This document shows, piece by piece, positions 40,158-49,592 of a stretch of 64,000 nucleotides of DNA. The translations under genes were made by a program, and so were the position numbers. Numbering within the stretch: the first letter of the stretch is position 1; the number at the start of each line of letters is the position of its first letter. The stretch comes from Plebeiibacterium sediminum. GTDB taxonomy: Bacteria; Bacteroidota; Bacteroidia; Bacteroidales; Marinilabiliaceae. The stretch is from positions 248,001 through 312,000 of the forward strand of contig NZ_JAPDPJ010000001.1 of assembly GCF_026013605.1 (NCBI RefSeq). Reading direction: 5' to 3'. The notes under the pieces are model-generated. The model saw nothing but the letters and a program-made list of their open reading frames with translations, made no database searches and was not told the origin of the DNA.

Positions 40158-41324
40158 TTAATTCACTAATGGTAATTTTATTATAGTAATTGCTCCTTTT
40201 GAGTCTGAGCGATTACTCAACTCTAATTCACCATTATGAAGTAAAATTATAATACGTGCCAAATACAATTCAATAGCATGATTACGCTCAAATTGATAGT
40301 TTTGGTTTTTTACAGAATTGAAAAAGTGTTTCAACTCGGTACCTGCATATAAACTACCTGTATCAACAATCTCAATTATTGCATGATCATTATTAACTGA
40401 TATTTCTACTTTAATTTCTCCCTCATTAGTATAAATCAGTGTACTCTCTAATAAAGATACAATTGCAGTACTCATTAGAGCCTGATCTATATTTACGTTA
40501 GCTTCCGGGATATTAATTTTAAATGTTAAGTTTAAATTCTTCTTTTGACATTTGGAATGAATTGTATTTACCTGAGATTTAACAAACGGAATTAAATCAA
40601 CATCATTACTACTTAGCTGGGATTCACCTTTAAGCTGAAGATTAGAGATCTGTAAGGCTGCATAAGAATACTTCTCCAAATTATTTACAGAGGTTTCCAA
40701 TAAAGCTAATATTTCGCTAACCTGAGTATCATGATCAAAGGAGTTCAGCAAATTTATCGATCCTACAATTCCATTTAAAGGAGTTCTTAATTCATGACTA
40801 ATCGTATTAAGAAAATCATTTTTAGCCTTATCTAACATTTTAAGTTCTTCATAGGCTTTAATAAGGTTCTTATTGGCAACTATTAACTCTTCAGTCTTTT
40901 TTTGTACCTCAGATTGAAGCCAGCCATTTAAATCTAAAAGTTTTTCTCTTGATTCTTTGAGTTCAATATGAGTTTTTAATCTTACTAATAACTCTTGCTG
41001 ATTAAATGGTTTAGTAATATAATCGACACCTCCTTTTGAAAAACCATCTGTAATACTCTCAATATCATGGCGCGCCGTTAAAAATATTATTGGAATATTT
41101 ACACAAGCATTATTCTTTTTAATTAACTCACATGTTGTAAAACCATCCATTTCAGGCATCATAACGTCCAACAATATAGCATCAAATGGAGTATTTTCTA
41201 ACCACTTCAGCGCAGTTTTTCCATTTAACGCAACCTCTACAACATAATTATTCTCAGTAAGTAAAGCAGCTACAACCTGCAAGTTTTTAGGATTATCGTC
41301 AACGACAAGAACTTTGTTACTCAT
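40158..41324 (-). CDS. Receiver-histidine kinase with degenerate ATPase domain
   Basis: A 388-residue soluble protein. The N-terminal REC domain (1-120) is complete, with VVDDN, phospho-acceptor Asp53 in LLDVMMPEMDG, and KPF. A coiled coil leads to HisKA with NTISHELRTPLNG (His177). The following HATPase-like domain is weak. The N-box Asn is missing (VSLLESTLIYTNEGEI), the G1 box reads DTGSLY, and the GTGLGL-type G2 box is replaced by ERNHAIELYLARII. ATP binding is doubtful, so the protein may be a phosphotransfer or scaffold element. It sits between the hybrid kinase (33-base gap) and the output-less sensor (50-base gap). Confidence 0.83.
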   Translation of the reverse strand: MSNKVLVVDDNPKNLQVVAALLTENNYVVEVALNGKTALKWLENTPFDAILLDVMMPEMDGFTTCELIKKNNACVNIPIIFLTARHDIESITDGFSKGGVDYITKPFNQQELLVRLKTHIELKESREKLLDLNGWLQSEVQKKTEELIVANKNLIKAYEELKMLDKAKNDFLNTISHELRTPLNGIVGSINLLNSFDHDTQVSEILALLETSVNNLEKYSYAALQISNLQLKGESQLSSNDVDLIPFVKSQVNTIHSKCQKKNLNLTFKINIPEANVNIDQALMSTAIVSLLESTLIYTNEGEIKVEISVNNDHAIIEIVDTGSLYAGTELKHFFNSVKNQNYQFERNHAIELYLARIIILLHNGELELSNRSDSKGAITIIKLPLVN

Positions 41325-41357
41325 ATTTCTAAATTTCTTCTAGCTTGGATTAATGTG

Positions 41358-44348
41358 TTATTTAAGATCAAGATTTTGAATAAAAGTATTGAAATTACGA
41401 ATTAACTTTTGAATTGTCTCAAAATCAAATGATTTTATTGATGCATCTAATTTTTTATTAAATGCATTTAAATCAGTCCATGATACTTTTTCCTGTAATT
41501 CCTGTAACTCCTCTACAAACAAATTTAACTTTTCAGACGAAAGCATTTCATTCAAATCCTGCCATATAGGAATAATCTTTTCCTGAAACTGACTTTTAAC
41601 GATGAATAAATCTCCTTCTTTAAAATCATTTGTATCATTATATTCTTCGTAGTTTTCAATACCAATGCTAACCGGAGTAAAATACTTTGAAAGTTCTTCA
41701 ACCAGATCTTTTTCTATAATGGGCTTTGATACATAACCTGAAAATCCTGCTTTTAATGCTTTTTCTTTAAAAACTTCTTTATTACGGGCAGATATTGCAA
41801 TAACAGGTAAGGATAAAACAGATTTTCTGTCTCTAATTTCTTTTATAGTCTGGAATTGGTACTTTTCATTGATCTCAAGATCCAGAATTACCAAATCAAC
41901 TTCTTCTGATAAAACATCTAAAACTTTATTTCCATCCGAAGCACAAATACATCTAAAGCCTAAGTTCTTACAAATTGCTCTTAATACCTCTCTATTAAAT
42001 TCTATAGGATCTGCTATAAGAATTAGCTCATTGTTAAATAAATAATTCTGACTTTCTGTATATTCTAATTCAATTTCATCTTCATGAATCGCTGAAGATT
42101 TTATATCTGGAATAGAAACAGCAAAGCTACTTCCTTTTCCTAACTCACTAATCAAGGAAATGCTTCCACCCATTTTATGAACAATATTTTGCACTATTGA
42201 TAAACCTAATCCTGTTCCCTGATACTTATTTTCATTTTGATTTTTTTCTTGAATAAAAGGTTCAAAAATCTTCTTCTTTTTCTCACTTGGCACGCCTATT
42301 CCAGTATCTGTAACTGCAAAAGACAAAATTCCGCTTCCACTACCTTCATGAATTGAAAAGTCGTATTGAATAGTAACACTACCTTCATTAGTAAATTTAA
42401 GGGCATTATTTACCAGATTTAAAAGAATCTGTCGGAGTTTCAACCCATCAATAAATATTGACTTTGGAAAATAATCAGCACCTTTTATTATTAATTCTAC
42501 ATCTTTCTCTCTTGCTAATACTAAAAACGTTTGTTTTATTTCATTTACCAACAGCCTAAAGTCAACATTTTCATTATGCATCACCATTTTACCAGCTTCA
42601 ATCTTTTCAAAGTCCAATAAATCGTTAATCAAATCCAACAGAACTTTTCCACTGGATTTAATAGATTTCAGATATCCATCAAACGGAGGCTCAATCACAT
42701 GTTTTCCAAGCAACTCAGTAAATCCAATTATTGCATTCATTGGAGTCCGAATTTCGTGTGACATATTAGCCAGGAATGTTGATTTTGCAGCACTAGCTCT
42801 TAAACTTCGGTTTCTTTCAAGCATTAAATCATATAGAAGATCTTTTGTTGCAGTTATGTCTTTAATGACTCCCGAAACTCTTACAGGTCTATTATTTGTA
42901 TCAAACTCTAAGATTTGTCCAGAAAAACTAATCCAGATATATTCATTTTTAGCATTCAAAATCCTACATTCAAAATCAAGATGTTCTGCAGCTCCTGGTT
43001 GTAAAACATCTAATATATTCTTTTGATCATCCGGATGAAATCTTGAAATAACCCATTCTAAGTCAACCTTATTTCCGCTGAGATCATATCCTGTTAATTC
43101 TCTAACAACATTATTCGAGTTGACCTTTTGATTGACAATATCATATTGAAAGAAACCTATATTTGCGGCAGCCATTGCAAACTCCAAAGTATCCTTAAGC
43201 GCTAATATCTCATTTTCCTGTGAAACCCTGTCTGTTATATCAATTCTTATTTCTGCAACGTGCCAGGTATCAATATTCACTTCAAATGGGAAAGATGTTA
43301 TTTGATAAGTCCGATCATCTATAGTTTCGACATAAGTTCTCTTTTCTCTAACTGCACTATTAATGGGGCAATGTGGACATATACTACTTCTTCCAGCAAA
43401 ATACTCATAACAAGATTTACTAATTAAAGAACTATCCTCATGACTATGAAAAACGATAATACAGTTTTCATCAATAATACTTAAAGCTGTATTGGTGGCA
43501 TTTAGTATATACTTTAACTGATTATTCAGAGCAGATAAATTAAGTTCACTTTGTTTGGTATGTGTAATATTCATCATTACTCCAAACAACTCAACTGGTT
43601 TATCATTTTTATCCTTTATAACTTTTACAATATTTTTCACCCAAATATGATCACCACCTTTTTGCGGAATTCGATATTCCAAAGTATGATCAATGCCTTT
43701 CAGACTCATATTATAGCAGTACTGAAGTACCTTTTCTCTGTCTTCTTCATGAATCGATTTACTCCATTCTCTAACAGAGGGCCAATCTTTAATATCATAA
43801 CCAATAACATTTTTGGCCTGTGCTCCAATATGGATAAATCTTCGGGTTTCAAAATCAATACGCCATGGTATACCGCTTATAGATTTAAGAAAGAAATTTA
43901 AAGAGGAATTAGCTTGGGAATCTAAATTATCTCCTGTACAATGTTCTATACCATATAACTTAATGCTATCACTTATAGCTTGTGCAAAAACAACTACATC
44001 CTGGATTATTTCATAGGTATATGCTTCATCTTGATCACTTAATAATACAATAGCTCCCCATATATTATCTTTACCACTCTTGATTGCAATTGTTAACGAC
44101 GATTTTAGATTAAACTTTAAGTCTCCTTCAAAGTTAGCCAGCGATCCCTCCTCTGCTATTTTCTGTAGGCCAAAATCTGTAGTTTTTATTAATCTATTTA
44201 CATCATATTCGTAACCACTATGATCTGTTGATGCAACAATACTTGCCTCTGTATCCATTAGCTCCACCATAAATACAACTGAACTGGATGTAAGCTTCTT
44301 TATTTGCTGCATTTGGCGGGTCCATACAACCTGCATTTTTTCTTTCAT
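41358..44348 (-). CDS. Hybrid sensor histidine kinase with three PAS domains
   Basis: A 996-residue cytoplasmic protein without membrane segments. The N-terminal 135 residues look GAF-like. Three PAS domains follow, at about 145-265, 275-375 and 385-505. The second contains C313 and the C-P-H-C-P motif (C324, C327), a possible metal or redox site. HisKA has His531 (ANMSHEIRTPMNAI). HATPase is complete (NLVNNALKFT, DTGIGVP, GTGLGLSIV). The C-terminal receiver has Asp823 and the KPI Lys. The last 100 residues are helical but show no Hpt His motif. It is the only kinase of its type in the operon with all boxes and should be the active phosphate source. Confidence 0.9.
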   Translation of the reverse strand: MKEKMQVVWTRQMQQIKKLTSSSVVFMVELMDTEASIVASTDHSGYEYDVNRLIKTTDFGLQKIAEEGSLANFEGDLKFNLKSSLTIAIKSGKDNIWGAIVLLSDQDEAYTYEIIQDVVVFAQAISDSIKLYGIEHCTGDNLDSQANSSLNFFLKSISGIPWRIDFETRRFIHIGAQAKNVIGYDIKDWPSVREWSKSIHEEDREKVLQYCYNMSLKGIDHTLEYRIPQKGGDHIWVKNIVKVIKDKNDKPVELFGVMMNITHTKQSELNLSALNNQLKYILNATNTALSIIDENCIIVFHSHEDSSLISKSCYEYFAGRSSICPHCPINSAVREKRTYVETIDDRTYQITSFPFEVNIDTWHVAEIRIDITDRVSQENEILALKDTLEFAMAAANIGFFQYDIVNQKVNSNNVVRELTGYDLSGNKVDLEWVISRFHPDDQKNILDVLQPGAAEHLDFECRILNAKNEYIWISFSGQILEFDTNNRPVRVSGVIKDITATKDLLYDLMLERNRSLRASAAKSTFLANMSHEIRTPMNAIIGFTELLGKHVIEPPFDGYLKSIKSSGKVLLDLINDLLDFEKIEAGKMVMHNENVDFRLLVNEIKQTFLVLAREKDVELIIKGADYFPKSIFIDGLKLRQILLNLVNNALKFTNEGSVTIQYDFSIHEGSGSGILSFAVTDTGIGVPSEKKKKIFEPFIQEKNQNENKYQGTGLGLSIVQNIVHKMGGSISLISELGKGSSFAVSIPDIKSSAIHEDEIELEYTESQNYLFNNELILIADPIEFNREVLRAICKNLGFRCICASDGNKVLDVLSEEVDLVILDLEINEKYQFQTIKEIRDRKSVLSLPVIAISARNKEVFKEKALKAGFSGYVSKPIIEKDLVEELSKYFTPVSIGIENYEEYNDTNDFKEGDLFIVKSQFQEKIIPIWQDLNEMLSSEKLNLFVEELQELQEKVSWTDLNAFNKKLDASIKSFDFETIQKLIRNFNTFIQNLDLK

Positions 44349-44370
44349 AGTTTAAAGATAAAGGTTGGTA

Positions 44371-45018
44371 CTACAACTCTACAATCTTATTTTTAATTGC
44401 ATACATTACTAAACTTGCGCTATTTCTACAATTTGTTTTACTCAATAAGTTGCTTCTATGACCTTTTACAGTTTGTGCGCTAATAAATAGTTTTTCGGCA
44501 ATTTCATCGTTAGTTAATCCGTTGCATATTTCAATCAAAACCTCTTTCTCTCTTCCACTTAAAAGACTATCTGCTTCAGTCTTTTTATCCGAAGGTTTTG
44601 CCAGGTTTGAAATTATTCTTCGCAGTAGTTCATTGGAAAAATATGAATCTCCTTCAATTACAGTTAATATAGCACGTTCAATTTCTTTAATCCCACTATC
44701 TTTTAAAAGAAATCCTTTAACACCAGCCTCAATCATTTTATAATAATAATCCTCATCTCCATTCATAGATAATGCCATCACTTTAAGTTCGGGATTCTTC
44801 TCTATGGCAAGTTTTGTAGCCTCAATACCATTCATAACAGGCATCGAAATATCCATTAATACCAGATCTACATCTATATGCTCAATTTTATCTATAAAAT
44901 CCTTTCCATTATTAGATTCTCCAACAACCTCTCCAATACCCTCTATTTCAATTAGGTTTCTTAATCCTTCTCTAAAAATTTGATGATCATCAACAAGGTA
45001 TAACTTCGATTTAGCCAT
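44371..45018 (-). CDS. NarL/LuxR-type response regulator
   Basis: A 215-residue regulator with an N-terminal receiver (LVDDHQIFREGLR, Asp56 in LVLMDISMPVMNG, KD in FLLKDSG). The C-terminal LuxR HTH reads LSGREKEVLIEICNGLTNDEIAEKLF. It is the only DNA-binding output protein of the five-gene signalling operon. The HisKA_3-type kinase 26 bases upstream is the natural partner. Targets are unknown; the palindrome just upstream of the operon could be one. Confidence 0.93.
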   Translation of the reverse strand: MAKSKLYLVDDHQIFREGLRNLIEIEGIGEVVGESNNGKDFIDKIEHIDVDLVLMDISMPVMNGIEATKLAIEKNPELKVMALSMNGDEDYYYKMIEAGVKGFLLKDSGIKEIERAILTVIEGDSYFSNELLRRIISNLAKPSDKKTEADSLLSGREKEVLIEICNGLTNDEIAEKLFISAQTVKGHRSNLLSKTNCRNSASLVMYAIKNKIVEL

Positions 45019-45044
45019 AACTATAAAATAATATGTGTGAGTAT

Positions 45045-46496
45045 TTAATTTGCACTTAATTTAATATGAACCTTTGTTCCTTTTCCAGGATGAGAATCGA
45101 TTTTATATAACCCTCCAAGTGACTGTATTCGGGTACTTAAATTAATCAAACCAGCACCTTTATTCTCATTTATCTTTTCTGCCACATTAAAGCCCTTTCC
45201 ATCGTCACTATATGAAATATCAATTTCATCATTCTCTTCAATTTTAATGTTAACACTCTGAGCTTCTGAATGTTTGATTGAGTTATTAATCAATTCACAA
45301 ACTAACCTATAAATGGTTATTTCCACTTGTTCATTTAATCTCTTATTTAGTTTATTTATATAAATAAAATCAATGTCAGACACATTCCTAATCCTATTAA
45401 TAAATGTTTTTAGTGCCGCACCTAATCCAAAACTATTCAGGGTGTTCGGACTAAGGTTATTTGATATTTCTCTGATACTTGCCACTGTTTCTTCTAAGGT
45501 TTCTTCCATCTTAGATATAATTATTCCCTTATCCATCTTGGATTCTGGCTTATTAAACCATTGCAAATACAGTTTTGTTGTACTTAGTAAAGGACCAATA
45601 CCATCATGTAACTCCTGGGCAAACCGTTTCCTTTCTTTTTCTTCAGTTTGAATAATGGTTTGAATAACTTTTTTTTCCATTTCCTTTTTAACTGAAATAT
45701 CCCTTAATGTTATCCTAATACAATCTTCGCCCTTGTAATTTAATACATACCCTTTTAATTCATAGTAATTTGTCTTTTTTTTATCTGGAAATTCTATATA
45801 AACCTCAGTGGTTGATGAAGTATTTTTATTGATTCCTGCCAAATAATTTTTTAGTCCAACCGGATTATCAGAACGAATTAAATCGAATATGCTAAGCGAA
45901 CGACATGTTGAATGATATGTACGACAGATTTGTTTAGCACTTAAGTTTGATAGCAATACACTTCCATCATTTCTAATAATAAAACTTGCATCTGGACTAG
46001 AATTAAATATATTTCTAAATTTCTCTTCCTCATTTTTTAGCTCAATGAGTAACTCTTTTAACTCTATGTTTTTTGATTTTAAATTTACCAGTAAATCTTC
46101 ATTACTCTTAGCTAAATTATATTGTTCAAGACCATTTTTAATAACAACAATGAGCTTTTTAGGATCAATTGGTTTTTGCAGATAATTAAAAATACGTCCT
46201 CTGTTAATTGCATCAGACAACTTTTGATTATCTATATAATCTGTAAGCAACATTCTTTTTACATGAGGATATAAACTTTCTACATATTCAAAAAAGTCAA
46301 TTATATCCCCACCAATATTAATCAAATCTGAAATAATCAATTTTATCTCAAATCGATCTATCAATTTTTGAGCATCAGTGATTTTTTGGGCGTATAACAC
46401 ATGAAAGTCCTGATTCTTAAAAATAAACGAGAATAGTTTGGTATTATCTGGATCCTTCTCAATTATTAGAATTATGTCTTTGGTTGTATCTAGCAT
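45045..46496 (-). CDS. Receiver-PAS-HisKA_3 histidine kinase (NarX class)
   Basis: A 483-residue soluble kinase and the first gene of the minus-strand operon. The N-terminal REC domain has Asp57 (LIISDLINIGGD) and KPID. A coiled coil leads to a PAS domain (about 155-270). The dimerisation motif RFAQELHDGIGPLLS (His297) is of the HisKA_3 class that works with NarL-type regulators. HATPase has NNSIKHSEA and SDDGKGFN. The receiver at the front suggests that it is itself controlled by another phosphodonor, such as the hybrid kinase downstream. A palindrome lies 16 bases upstream of the start. Confidence 0.9.
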   Translation of the reverse strand: MLDTTKDIILIIEKDPDNTKLFSFIFKNQDFHVLYAQKITDAQKLIDRFEIKLIISDLINIGGDIIDFFEYVESLYPHVKRMLLTDYIDNQKLSDAINRGRIFNYLQKPIDPKKLIVVIKNGLEQYNLAKSNEDLLVNLKSKNIELKELLIELKNEEEKFRNIFNSSPDASFIIRNDGSVLLSNLSAKQICRTYHSTCRSLSIFDLIRSDNPVGLKNYLAGINKNTSSTTEVYIEFPDKKKTNYYELKGYVLNYKGEDCIRITLRDISVKKEMEKKVIQTIIQTEEKERKRFAQELHDGIGPLLSTTKLYLQWFNKPESKMDKGIIISKMEETLEETVASIREISNNLSPNTLNSFGLGAALKTFINRIRNVSDIDFIYINKLNKRLNEQVEITIYRLVCELINNSIKHSEAQSVNIKIEENDEIDISYSDDGKGFNVAEKINENKGAGLINLSTRIQSLGGLYKIDSHPGKGTKVHIKLSAN

Positions 46497-46511
46497 ATAA
46501 AAATATCAGCG

Positions 46512-46524
46512 TATTGTAACAATA
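46512..46524. promoter_or_regulatory. Palindrome upstream of the signalling operon
   Basis: TATTGT-A-ACAATA is a perfect 6-1-6 palindrome 16 bases before the start of the HisKA_3 kinase. It could be an operator, perhaps for the operon's own LuxR-type regulator. Such short AT-rich palindromes also arise by chance. Confidence 0.4.
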
Positions 46525-46773
46525 TTAGTAAAGATAGCAACCTTACGAGCAAAATAAACATTTGTTTCTATCTCTAAAGTTCTAAACTTTAAAAAGGAGC
46601 TTTTTCCAAAGACACCAACCCTAAAGTAGTACTAAAAACCAACCCTTTATTCAACTACTCATTTTTACTTATCATTTTAAAAACCCCATAATTATTGATA
46701 TTTATCTTATACTTCAGACATTCCATACAGCATAGAGTTATTGTACTAATAAAATGCACTTTTGAAATTACAG

Positions 46774-46781
46774 TAATTTTG
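46774..46781 (+). promoter_or_regulatory. Candidate -7 element of the che cluster
   Basis: TAATTTTG matches TAnnTTTG. No good TTTG lies 19 bases before it, so support is limited. It would give a 5' UTR of about 110 bases. Confidence 0.35.
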
Positions 46782-46895
46782 TATCATATGCAACCCATCT
46801 TTATATATAAATAAACGGTCCTTATACATCTGTGTAGAAAAATATACAACATGTACTTTTGATTTCATTCACAATGAATTATCAAATATCGAATT

Positions 46896-47420
46896 ATGGA
46901 TACTAAATCAAAAGAATCATACTTACTATTTCGTCTTCATGATGAATTGTTTGCAGTAAGTGTTCACAAAGTTTTAGAGATTATTGAAACTGGAGAAGAA
47001 CACAGCATAACTAACCTTCCCAAAGCACCTGAATCAATATCTGGTGTTGTTAATTTTAGAGGAAATGTGATTCCTGTTGTTAATACTCGCTTAAAGTTTG
47101 ATTTAGAAGATTATAATGAAGGAGAAAAATTTGTTGTTATAGTCTTGAGTTTAAACATCAATAATCAAGAACAAATTATAGGTGCTCAATCTGATAAAGT
47201 GGTTGATGTAATCGAAATAGTAGATGAAGAGATTAAACCTGTACCGGATGTGAGCCAAAGTTATAATTCGGACTACATACAAGGGGTTATTCACAGAAAC
47301 GGCAAATTCATTATGTTACTTAATCTGGAAGATGTAATGGCTACTCAGGAAATCATTGAATTAAAAAAATTATCCTCTGAAGTCAAAGAAAATATAGAAA
47401 CAGAAACACAACCCTCCTAA
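46896..47420 (+). CDS. cheW: CheW-like coupling protein
   Basis: A 174-residue single CheW domain (YLLFRLHDELFAVSVHKVLEIIE, ISGVVNFRGNVIPVVNTRLKF, YIQGVIHRNGKFIMLLNLEDVM) that links chemoreceptors to CheA in a membrane array. The FRGNVIPV segment is the usual receptor/CheA contact region. About 25 charged residues follow the domain. It is the first gene of a four-gene cluster; the receptor starts 11 bases after its stop codon. Confidence 0.94.
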   Translation: MDTKSKESYLLFRLHDELFAVSVHKVLEIIETGEEHSITNLPKAPESISGVVNFRGNVIPVVNTRLKFDLEDYNEGEKFVVIVLSLNINNQEQIIGAQSDKVVDVIEIVDEEIKPVPDVSQSYNSDYIQGVIHRNGKFIMLLNLEDVMATQEIIELKKLSSEVKENIETETQPS

Positions 47421-47431
47421 AACAATATATT

Positions 47432-49480
47432 ATGAAATGGAATGATTTAAAACTTAGTAAAAAGTTTGGAATTGCTTTTGGTGCCATAATTATAGTTATG
47501 ATACTAACTGCTACATGGGGACTTTTAGGTATTAGCGAAATATTAACTGATGCAGAAGAAGTTATTGATGGAAACAAATTAAGAGCAGAACTCGAAACCA
47601 AATATGTGGATCATTTACTATGGGTTAATGATGTAAACAGATTATTAACAGATGAAAAAGTAACTGAACTAAATGTACAAACCGATCACCATAAATGTGC
47701 ATTTGGTAAATGGTATTATGGAGAGGGAAGAAAAGAAGCTGAAAATCTAGCTCCAGCTCTAAAACCTCTATTCGAAAAAATTGCTGATCCACATGAAAAA
47801 CTACATCAGTCAGCTATTAAAATAAACGATGTCTTTACTCAGATTGATTATAAGATAGCAGTAAAACTTAAACAAGCAGAATACGATCACAGTAAATGGT
47901 TAAGTGAAGTAAAAGATGCGGTATATATTTCATCTAAAAACTCGATAAATGTTATTAAAGATCCATCCTTATGCAACTTTGGGAAATGGTTAAAATCTGA
48001 TGAAGTACTCAAACTAAAAGCTGATCACCCTGAGACAAATTCCTATTTTTCTGAAATTGAAAAAGCTCACGACGAATTACATCTTAGTGTTCATGATATA
48101 GAAAACTACCTGCAAAATGATAGCAGAGCTGCAGCTAAACGGTATTTTTCAAATAACCTTAGTATCAAAGCCCAGGCTATTCAAACTAAATTGGGAGCAC
48201 TAACTCAATGGGTTGAAAATGAATATCAAGGCATGGCAAAAGCCAACCAAATTTTTCAGGGAGAAACAATGGTTCACTTACATGATGTAGGTAATCTTTT
48301 TGACGAAATCATCAAAACATCTGGAGATCATATCTTAACAGACGAAGTTATGATTGAAGAAGCGCAAAAAACTCGAGCTGGTGTTATCACCTTCATCATC
48401 ATTGCAGCACTTTTAGCTATAGGTTTATCTGTATTTATTACCAGAAGCCTTTTAACTCCAATCAACAAATCGGTAAATTTTGCCAACCAGGTTGCAAAAG
48501 GAGATTTAACAACCAATCTTGAAGTAAACCAAAAAGATGAGATTGGTAATCTGGCTTTATCTCTGAAGCAAATGGTCAACAGATTAAAAGATATTATTGG
48601 TGATATTAAGAGTGGTGCTGATAATATAGCAGGAGCCAGTCAACAACTTAGTTCAGGAGCACAACAGATTTCATCAGGTGTTAGCGAACAAGCGGCAGCG
48701 GCGGAGGAAGTTTCTTCATCAATGGAAGAAATGGCTGCCAATATTCAGCAAAACACTGAAAATGCAATCAAAACCATGGATATTTCAGGAAAGTCTTCAA
48801 ACTCTGCTGAACAGGTAGCTGTAGCTTCAGAAGATAGCATGCGTGCTGTTAGAGATATTTTTGCAAAAATTAATGTGGTAGTTGAGATAGCAGAAAAAAC
48901 CGACCTATTAGCCATAAATGCTGCTGTAGAAGCGGCAAGAGCTGGTGACCAGGGACGAGGTTTTGCTGTTGTAGCTGCTGAAGTTAGAAAACTAGCTGAA
49001 AGAAGTCAGATTGCAGCAAGTGAAATTGTTGCTCTTGCAGAAACAGGACTTAAAATGACTGAAGAATCTAATCAGATGCTAAAATCAATTGTTCCAGATA
49101 TTCAAGAAACTTCGAGATTGGTTGAAGAAATTGCCTCTGCTAGCAGAGAACAGGAATCCGGTGTCAATCAAGTAAACATGGCCATTCAACAATTAAGCCA
49201 GGTCACACAACAAAATGCATCATCATCAGAAGAAATGGCAAGTAGTTCAGAAGAAATGGCAGCTCAGGCTGCAGACCTTGAAAACATTACAAGGTTCTTC
49301 AACATAGATAACTCAAACCATAATTCTTGGAGAAAAAAGACAACAACATTCAACAAATCAATGGTACCAACAAATGGTAACCATAATGGTAATGGATCAA
49401 GCAAAGACCAAAGCAGTGTTATCCCTAATATTAGCTTTGAAAACTTTGAATCTGACCTTACAGGTTACGAAGCAATGTAA
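47432..49480 (+). CDS. Chemoreceptor with two tandem CZB zinc-binding modules
   Basis: A 682-residue methyl-accepting protein. Membrane segments lie at about 12-33 and 317-337. Between them are two CZB-type modules with the full 3His/1Cys set: His61, Cys89, His121, His125, and again His153, Cys181, His213, His217. The spacing (28, 32, 4) is identical in both, and C-x-F-G-K-W recurs. HAMP (about 338-390) and the MCP signalling domain (hairpin EKTDLLAINAAVEAARAGDQGRGFAVVA) follow. The topology places the CZB pair outside the cytoplasm, whereas most described CZB domains are cytoplasmic. Ligands could be zinc or an oxidant acting on the Cys. Confidence 0.9.
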   Translation: MKWNDLKLSKKFGIAFGAIIIVMILTATWGLLGISEILTDAEEVIDGNKLRAELETKYVDHLLWVNDVNRLLTDEKVTELNVQTDHHKCAFGKWYYGEGRKEAENLAPALKPLFEKIADPHEKLHQSAIKINDVFTQIDYKIAVKLKQAEYDHSKWLSEVKDAVYISSKNSINVIKDPSLCNFGKWLKSDEVLKLKADHPETNSYFSEIEKAHDELHLSVHDIENYLQNDSRAAAKRYFSNNLSIKAQAIQTKLGALTQWVENEYQGMAKANQIFQGETMVHLHDVGNLFDEIIKTSGDHILTDEVMIEEAQKTRAGVITFIIIAALLAIGLSVFITRSLLTPINKSVNFANQVAKGDLTTNLEVNQKDEIGNLALSLKQMVNRLKDIIGDIKSGADNIAGASQQLSSGAQQISSGVSEQAAAAEEVSSSMEEMAANIQQNTENAIKTMDISGKSSNSAEQVAVASEDSMRAVRDIFAKINVVVEIAEKTDLLAINAAVEAARAGDQGRGFAVVAAEVRKLAERSQIAASEIVALAETGLKMTEESNQMLKSIVPDIQETSRLVEEIASASREQESGVNQVNMAIQQLSQVTQQNASSSEEMASSSEEMAAQAADLENITRFFNIDNSNHNSWRKKTTTFNKSMVPTNGNHNGNGSSKDQSSVIPNISFENFESDLTGYEAM

Positions 49481-49529
49481 TGATTATATAACTATTTTTT
49501 CCACAAACACTATTACTTAGTTTTCCTTT

Positions 49530-49559
49530 CAGAGAGATGTTTAACGAAGCATCTCTCTG
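49530..49559 (+). repeat. Intercistronic hairpin between receptor gene and cheA
   Basis: CAGAGAGATGTTT (49530-49542) pairs with AAGCATCTCTCTG (49547-49559) over 13 positions (one G-U) around the tetraloop AACG. Only two T follow. It may end part of the transcript so that more receptor than CheA is made. Confidence 0.7.
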
Positions 49560-49592
49560 TTAATACAACAATAAAGCTTAAAGAATCCAGGT

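Larger units (their letters stand above)
46497..46895. other. Divergent intergenic region between the signalling operon and the che cluster
   Basis: About 400 bases, very AT-rich, without a supported reading frame. It must hold promoters for both directions. Near the left end is a short palindrome, and about 115 bases before cheW is a -7-like TAATTTTG. Nothing else is recognised. Confidence 0.6.

Noticed and set aside
43551-44016. Two plus-strand frames (116 and 67 codons) inside the hybrid kinase gene
   Set aside because: Both are antisense to GAF and PAS regions, overlap each other and have no recognisable motif.
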